This document shows, one piece after another, positions 62,603-64,000 of a DNA stretch of 64,000 bases. Made by a program: the position numbers and the translations under genes. Each line of letters opens with the position of its first letter. Position 1 is the stretch's first letter. The DNA lies in contig NZ_JADBEM010000001.1 in the NCBI RefSeq assembly GCF_014873875.1, positions 5,890,001 through 5,954,000 of the forward strand, read 5' to 3'. The notes below the pieces were generated by a model. The model saw only the letters and a list, made by a program, of their open reading frames with translations, was not told the DNA's origin and ran no database searches. This stretch comes from Actinopolymorpha pittospori. Lineage in GTDB: Bacteria; Actinomycetota; Actinomycetes; Propionibacteriales; Actinopolymorphaceae.

Positions 62603-64000
62603 GGGTAGCGGGGACGCATTACTGCGTCCCCGCCCCCTCAGAACCGTGCAAGCAGCTATTCACCGCACACGGCTCAAGCAAGCCCGAAAGGCGCACCGGC
62701 AGGAGAAGGTGCGGGACTCGTCATCACGGCGGCTCCGTTCCGCCGTTGACAATGGGTGTGGAGGAGACGGACTCGTTGATCGCCAGGCGTGCTCTCCTCC
62801 GGGAATGCGATGTATTGCTTGGAGATCGCCTTCCGGATGACGACCCGCCATGCTTCCCATTCTTGTGGGCTTTGTGGCGGGTGGTCGGCGTGCAGCAGGA
62901 GCCCTCCGCAGACCGAGCAGCGGCCGTGTTGAGCCTGTAGGAGGCGCACGGTCATAGCGGCGACTGGCAGAGGTGTTCCCTTGCGGCGCCGCTGAGCCCA
63001 GTATGACTCCAGGGTGGGGTCGTCCGGGGACGCCTTCCCCTTGACCAACTGGTGCCGGACTATCTTCGTCCAGGAGAACTTGAGCAGGTAGGCGCCGCTG
63101 TCGCGGTCACCGAACACCCATCGGTCCCTCCTGGTCTTGTTGAACCGGCCGAAGTACTTGTCGCAGATCCAGTGCTTCGGCTTGTTCGGGTGGCCGTGCT
63201 TGGCCCACTTGTAAGCGAGCTTCCACATGTAGCTGTCCAGCGCCGTGAAGATTTCGCTGGACACCACCGTCCGGTAATAGGCCGACCAACCCCGCACAAT
63301 CGGGTTGATCTTCTTGAGTACCGCACCAGCGTTGGCCCCTCGCAGGGCCAGCATTTCGGTGCGCAGCCGTTCCCGGATCCGTCGTTGAGCCGCTGCACTC
63401 GGTTTGATCAGCAGCTTGCCGTGATAGCGGCGGACATTGAATCCCAGGAAGTCGAACCCGCTCTCCGCGTGGACAATGCGTGTCTTGCCCTCGTGGAAGG
63501 CGAGCCCCCGGGGCGTCAGCCATACCGCCAGCCGTTCCTTGACCTGTTCGGCCTGCTCACGGCTGGTGCACATCGCGACAAAATCATCTGCGTACCGCAC
63601 CAGCACGGGGCTACCGCTCTGCGCACTCCCGGCATCTCTGCCGGAGGTGTAATAGCGGACCCCTGCGGCTTCCTCCATCCCATGCAAGGCCACGTTGAAG
63701 AGCAAAGGGCTAATAACCCCGCCCTGCGGAGTTCCCTCCTCGGTCGGGGCGAACCGACCGCGATCCACGACCCCGGACTTCAGCCACTGCCGGACCAGTC
63801 CCCGGGCTGGGAAGGTGCCGAGCGCCGCCATGAGCCGGGCATGGTCGATACGGTCGAATGCCGCCGTCAGGTCAGCGTCGAGCACCCACGCACGCTGCGG
63901 GTTCTTCCCGTTGAGCGTGGAGTAGATGGCCCCGATCGCGTCGTGACAGCCGCGGCCAGGCCGGAAGCCATACGACTTCGGCTCGAACCGCGCTTCCCAC
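62602..64000 (-). mobile_element. Group II intron, 3' part
   Basis: On the minus strand the maturase ORF is followed by a domain V hairpin (62639-62675, GAGCCGTGTGCGGTGAA ... TGCACGGTTCTG) and a domain VI hairpin (62608-62632, GGGGACGCA ... TGCGTCCCC with a bulged-A-type loop), then the 3' end near CTACCCGA at 62602. This order is diagnostic. The 5' half lies beyond the window. Confidence 0.9.
62674..64000 (-). CDS. ltrA: Group II intron reverse transcriptase/maturase (5' end beyond window)
   Basis: At least 440 residues visible, N-terminus outside the window. RT motifs: RFEPKSYGFRPGRGCHDAIG at the edge, VLDADLTAAFDRIDHARLMA, EGTPQGGVISPLLFNVALHG, and the catalytic LVRYADDFVAMCTSREQAEQ. The maturase X domain (NPIVRGWSAYYRTVVSSEIF, LDSYMWKLAYKWAKHGHPNK) follows, then an HNH endonuclease-type zinc domain (GRCSVCGGLLLHADHPPQSP ... 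LLHTHCQRRN). The stop at 62674 lies inside domain V. All motifs are intact, so the intron may be active. Confidence 0.93.
   Translation of the reverse strand, partial: WEARFEPKSYGFRPGRGCHDAIGAIYSTLNGKNPQRAWVLDADLTAAFDRIDHARLMAALGTFPARGLVRQWLKSGVVDRGRFAPTEEGTPQGGVISPLLFNVALHGMEEAAGVRYYTSGRDAGSAQSGSPVLVRYADDFVAMCTSREQAEQVKERLAVWLTPRGLAFHEGKTRIVHAESGFDFLGFNVRRYHGKLLIKPSAAAQRRIRERLRTEMLALRGANAGAVLKKINPIVRGWSAYYRTVVSSEIFTALDSYMWKLAYKWAKHGHPNKPKHWICDKYFGRFNKTRRDRWVFGDRDSGAYLLKFSWTKIVRHQLVKGKASPDDPTLESYWAQRRRKGTPLPVAAMTVRLLQAQHGRCSVCGGLLLHADHPPQSPQEWEAWRVVIRKAISKQYIAFPEESTPGDQRVRLLHTHCQRRNGAAVMTSPAPSPAGAPFGLA

Overview
This is a GC-rich window with strongly GC-biased third codon positions, Shine-Dalgarno-led genes, many GTG starts and ATGA/GTGA gene overlaps. 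It carries mycobacterial/streptomycete-type proteins (HelR-like ATPase, F420-type flavin oxidoreductase, DUF4328 protein, rifampin-monooxygenase-like enzyme). It most likely comes from a high-GC actinomycete chromosome; the genus cannot be fixed from the sequence alone.

Region 1 (1-13 kb). An amidohydrolase is read away from a five-gene Dpp/Opp-type peptide ABC operon (binding lipoprotein, two permeases, two ATPases), suggesting uptake and hydrolysis of a peptide-like compound. A short decayed stretch follows, with a cyclophilin-like gene, a P5C-dehydrogenase stump in front of an intact proline dehydrogenase, an IS110 stump, the 3' half of a tRNA-Tyr gene with its terminator, and a glycosidase-like remnant.

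Region 2 (13-34.5 kb). This is an accessory, heavily decayed segment. It is bracketed by an exact 45-bp direct repeat (14421-14465 and 34261-34305), and the right copy runs into a tRNA-Met-like 3' half, as expected for an old tRNA-integrated island. It contains a kinase-fold phosphotransferase, a broken histidine phosphatase, a cysteinyl-tRNA-synthetase-like protein without the usual ATP motifs, two small P-loop kinases, a frameshifted PaaK-type adenylate-forming enzyme facing small ORFs, an IS21 element with a nonsense mutation in istA, a TetR gene with two operator-like palindromes, an IS110 element inside a membrane-protein gene, a GlsB-type membrane protein, and a GNAT/pterin-dehydratase-VOC pair flanked by the two halves of an ISL3 transposase in inside-out order.

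Region 3 (34.5-46.5 kb). This is mostly ordinary chromosomal enzyme content: DinB-family and phosphotransferase genes, three methyltransferases, a rifampin-monooxygenase-like flavoprotein, an AraC-DinB fusion regulator, an aldehyde dehydrogenase beside a second ALDH stump, a pyridoxamine-phosphate-oxidase pseudogene, a protoglobin and an acetyltransferase.

Region 4 (46.5-64 kb). Two tandem paralogous small membrane-anchored proteins are present, one of them split by an IS1380 element with a clean 5-bp target duplication. Then come a sulfatase, a DUF4328 membrane protein, a lipoprotein, a HelR-like RNA-polymerase-associated ATPase, a DDE transposase, an isochorismatase-like hydrolase, another phosphotransferase, a FAD-oxidoreductase gene with its nucleotide-binding part deleted, and a nested stack of mobile DNA: a group II intron inside an IS30 transposase that itself truncates an IS3 element.

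Two themes stand out. One is possible rifamycin tolerance, through the monooxygenase and the HelR-like motor, which are 16 kb apart. The other is a dense record of insertion and decay from which several interrupted genes can be rebuilt from the sequence.
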